The position numbers were made by a program, and so were the translations under genes. Under the pieces are notes generated by a model, which saw only the letters and a list, made by a program, of their open reading frames with translations, did not search any database and was not told the DNA's origin. 64,000 nucleotides of DNA from Scortum barcoo (Eukaryota; Chordata; Actinopteri; Centrarchiformes; Terapontidae): positions 13,823,001-13,887,000 of the forward strand of contig CM041553.1 of the NCBI GenBank assembly GCA_023238725.1, written 5' to 3'. Numbering within the stretch: position 1 is the stretch's first letter; every line of letters begins with the position of its first letter. Shown here in pieces: positions 61,071-64,000 of this stretch.

Positions 61071-62851
61071 GGGCTCGCAGGCAAAGAACAATCTGCAGAT
61101 TTGTTTCCATGCCAGCTCCGGCAGACGGAAAGAGAGGGGCGGAGGAGGAGGGGATGTGGGAGGGGAGGGACGTTGGAGACGGACTCCTTTTTCATCCACA
61201 GCTCTCATCAAAACCTTCAAAGTTAATTCGAGGTCAGATACTATGCATGCTAAAAGACTGTAGTTTGCAGACTGGGAAGTTGACGTCTCTGCCCCTTTCT
61301 TTGTTCGATTTTTAGCAGAATTGTACAGTGCAGAGTACAAAATATGGTGATGGCACCAAATGAAATCACCAGAATGAGCCGCTGAAGAGTTCTCTTCCTT
61401 ACAGTAATGTATAAATTGTATTTGAACAGGTGCAGAGTTTATGTTTGGCCGCAAATCAAAAAAAAAAAAAATCACAATATATATCTCTCAGAGGCATAAA
61501 CCAATTATCTTAAAGCTATTCTAACAAAGTCTCCTCTGTCTGTTTAAATGGAGGGTTTCATTAGTGGATTGAGGCAATCTAAAGAGGGCCACTGTAACCC
61601 CGAAGGTTTGCCTGGGGAGGACTATCACAGAGTGTGATGCATGTTAATCTCCATTTCCTCGATTATGTGTGGGGCCACTGTCAGTACATACTGTTTGTTC
61701 AAAGTCAGGGTGACTTTCTTTTGCTGTGCTTCAGTCCTCTGTTGCACAGAGAATCAGAGGGGGAGAGAGAGAGGAGAGATGATGAAGAATGGGGGGAAAC
61801 AGAAAGACGAACAGAAGAGTAAACACAGAGACAGGTGTCTGGCAAGGGACAATGATTAGATTTATAAACCGACCAAGTTATTTTCTCTGCTCTGGGACTG
61901 CTGCAAGACATTAAGCGCTAACTGAAGCTCCCAGTGTCCCACCGCGGAGACACTCCTCCCTCCTTGGAATCCCACCTGTCCTCGCTTGCGGTCCCTCACA
62001 TTCCTCCCCACCTCTCCTTGTCATCTCTCCTTCCCTTCCCTCTCCTCCCCTGGGTGCGATTTGATTGTCTCCCTCGTGTCCGATCAAGATGGATCAGCTC
62101 TCAAAGCATCCTTTCTGCTTCCATCACCATCCTCGCATCCTCTCCTCAGTCAGGGATGTGTCAACCCCCCTCTCCCACTCCCATGTCTCCCCCGACCACT
62201 GGTGGCACACAGCATCCAATATTTTCTTCAGTTAGAGTGGAACTGAGCACATTAGGGATGGGTCCGTTAAGGTGATCATCTTGCTCACGCGAGGGACCAT
62301 TTTTCTTCATTTGAGAGCCTCTGTCTTGCTGCCAATACTATAGATTTTCTATCGGCTCCTTAATCATCGCTCCATGATTGGGAAAGTGATTGGTTGGGCT
62401 CCCTGATATGAAAACTCCAGTATCAATTTCATGTCTGTCAGGACACACAGCCTAGCCTATTAGACGTCCATTTGAACAGTTACACAAAATGTTCCTTCCT
62501 TCACCCCCGTCGACTTCTCATGGGAGCTGGCTCGGCTTTATTCTGCAAGCACCTTCTTCTGCAAAATCTGTCAGAAAAAGAAAGCGCCGCAGTGCAAGCA
62601 CCCATGTCCCGATTCCACTTTTTAGTCATACAGCTTTATAATTTCACAACCTGTTCAATGCTGAAAATAAGCTGATTAGGTTTCCAGAGTTGGGGGGCCC
62701 AACATGGAGATGAATATTTTTCAGGTCCATGGAGGGGCGGTAGCCAGAGGGAAAGATCATTTAAGAGAACAGACCTTTTTATTCAGCAGAAGAAATGAAG
62801 AAGCTAACACTATCTAACTCTCCACTCTCTCCCTCCATCTCCCTCCTTCAG

Positions 62852-62963
62852 GTCATCTGATGGTGTGTGCGCAGCAGGAACAGTGGTGGTGAGTCGTCTG
62901 AAGATGGGGGAGATGGAGGAGGTTGACGTGGACCACATCACCACCGACATACCCTCGCATAAG
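62852..62963 (+). CDS. inpp4b: inpp4b coding exon 6 (end of C2 / linker)
   Basis: This 112-nt exon has acceptor ccctccttcag and donor CATAAG|gtaaga. It enters in phase 2 and leaves in phase 0. With the split codon it encodes RSSDGVCAAGTVVVSRLKMG and then EMEEVDVDHITTDIPSHK, residues 149-186. Human INPP4B reads, from memory, TSDGG..[24 protein letters not shown]. The KMGE-(I/M)E and DHITTD blocks are specific to type II (INPP4B) and absent from INPP4A, so this exon is the main reason for choosing the paralogue. It closes the C2 module and starts the linker to the middle and catalytic parts, which lie beyond the window. Whether the species has one or two inpp4b copies cannot be told here. Confidence 0.95.
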
Positions 62964-63720
62964 GTAAGATAGCTGCGTGCAGCGACAGAGCAGGAGTCTC
63001 CATGCTCCAGATGCCTTGTGCTCATGCTGGGATTAGACTGGCACTGCTCAAGTCCTCCAATGAGATTAAATAAACTTTCAGTAAACCCTAATGGGGATTT
63101 AGGGTATGTGTGCGCCTGTTATGTCTCTATCCGTGAGCACATTTGTGTTGTCTCTCCATCATATATAGGAAAGATTAAAGAGAGACTGACCAAATTAGCG
63201 TTTTGACATTCATGCACTTGACTTGTGTTTGTTTGGGATTGTGCATCTTCCCTCCATCTGACCAAATGGAGGATGTTCCCTGAATGTGGCTCTCTTGCCG
63301 CCTGCCGCCGCCACAACCACCACCCCCCTTCTCTACACTAATCTCATACAATACGTACCACTTAACACGGCTCTGGAGTGACTCACGTAATCGGGGGATA
63401 GCGAGAAGAAGAAAGAGTATTCTCCTTCAGAGTTTGACAGTAAACCGAAGATTGTGTCATTCAAATGGGGTGCCACCACACCAGAAATGAAGTTGTATGT
63501 ACTCTGATTTCACTTAATTTTCTGTACATTGGAGCCAGATTTGTTGAACATTTGTCATGTCTGTGTGTACTGTACAGACGCCGTCACGTATTATAAAGTA
63601 AAGAAGGAGCTTTAATGGTGCTTCTGATCTGTAAAGGGGAAGATTTAGATTTGCTTTCATCACACCACAGCTCTGCAAGGCAGCATGGAGACTTGTAGTC
63701 CTTGCTTGCTTTTGATTCTG

Positions 63721-63732
63721 TTGTGTGTGTGT

Positions 63733-63768
<36 letters not shown>
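63721..63768 (+). repeat. (TG)n microsatellite
   Basis: This is a TG run with one ATTG interruption in intron 6. It produces the histidine/threonine open frame on the minus strand. Confidence 0.9.
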
Positions 63769-63770
<2 letters not shown>

Positions 63771-63922
63771 AATTACTGTCTTATATAATTGACCAAAGGC
63801 TTCTACATGGCTGACTGGCTTTCTCTTCTGCCCACCCCTGTTGCTGGTGCAGGGAGGTTCCCTGCTAGGCTCCAGAGTGTCACTGACAATCTGCCCATGT
63901 CGCCTTGATGAATGTGTTGCCC

Positions 63923-63952
63923 TGTGTGTGTGTGTGTGTGAGTGTGTGTGTG
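63923..63952 (+). repeat. (TG)n microsatellite
   Basis: This is a TG run with one AG interruption, 40 bases before the putative exon 7 acceptor. Confidence 0.9.
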
Positions 63953-63993
63953 TCACAGCACATTTCCCCTTGTGTATGTTGTTTCTGTTGTAG

Positions 63994-64000
63994 AAGATGA
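63994..64000 (+). CDS. inpp4b: possible start of inpp4b coding exon 7 (cut by window end)
   Basis: A pyrimidine-rich stretch ends in ttctgttgtag at 63993. The last seven bases of the window, AAGATGA, would read Lys-Met in phase 0, which is the phase left by exon 6. The implied intron of 1,030 nt is normal. There is too little sequence for homology, so this call rests only on the acceptor look and the phase. Confidence 0.4.

Larger units (their letters stand above)
44606..62851 (+). other. inpp4b: inpp4b intron 5
   Basis: This 18.2-kb intron runs from gtaagc to ccttcag. It contains a T-rich tract near 49.1 kb, GA and CT microsatellites at 54.0 and 55.9 kb, a reverse-oriented dispersed repeat at 56.2-56.5 kb, an A-run at 61.05 kb, and several AT-rich blocks that could be conserved elements. 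No coding exon is recognised. Confidence 0.8.
62964..63993 (+). other. inpp4b: inpp4b intron 6 (3' end provisional)
   Basis: The intron starts at gtaaga and, if exon 7 is real, ends at ttctgttgtag. It contains two TG microsatellites (63.72-63.77 and 63.92-63.95 kb) and nothing else notable. Confidence 0.5.

Noticed and set aside
61017..61475. 152-codon open frame on the minus strand
   Set aside because: It runs through two poly-A tracts and a purine-rich stretch that yield F and P runs. It is low complexity, with no protein signature.

Overview
This is vertebrate nuclear DNA, most likely from a ray-finned (percomorph-type) fish. It contains short coding exons with GT/AG splice sites separated by introns of 1 to 23 kb. 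Dinucleotide microsatellites (CA/TG, GA/CT, TA) are dense. Several interspersed repeats look like families I know from teleost genomes: a tRNA-derived SINE, a solo LTR with a 5-bp target duplication, and a widespread non-autonomous repeat. Nothing looks prokaryotic: there are no operons and no CRISPR array. The long reading frames are chance or repeat-driven.

The one gene I can support is the 5' part of inpp4b (type II inositol polyphosphate 4-phosphatase) on the + strand. Six coding exons lie at 323-407, 6212-6256, 15419-15537, 21358-21474, 44526-44605 and 62852-62963. A seventh may begin at 63994. The six add up to 558 nt, or 186 codons, in perfect phase. They encode a short N-terminal tail, the C2 (lipid-binding) domain and the segment just after it. 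The middle of the protein and the CX5R phosphatase domain must lie downstream of the window. The ATG exon follows a strong pyrimidine tract and carries a 7-codon upstream ORF and a G-rich leader, so 5' non-coding exons probably lie further upstream.

Layout: 1-322 is the putative acceptor and 5' leader. 408-6211 is intron 1 (TGCC repeat, possible conserved elements). 6257-15418 is intron 2 (20-bp tandem repeat, enhancer-like AT-rich block near 9.7-10.1 kb, TA microsatellite). 15538-21357 is intron 3 (TG repeats, G-rich run near exon 4). 21475-44525 is the 23-kb intron 4 (solo LTR, two tRNA-SINE copies, one copy of a teleost dispersed repeat, and a pyrimidine/microsatellite cluster at 39.9-41.3 kb). 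44606-62851 is intron 5 (poly-T, GA/CT repeats, a second copy of the dispersed repeat in the opposite orientation). 62964-63993 is intron 6.

I found no evidence for a novel multi-gene system. The most notable points are the leader (uORF, G-rich tract and an in-frame CUG-initiable extension), the apparent absence of the short insert that human INPP4B has between the sequences of exons 4 and 5, and a well-preserved solo LTR. Family comparisons to human INPP4A/INPP4B and to repeat families are from memory, not from a search.
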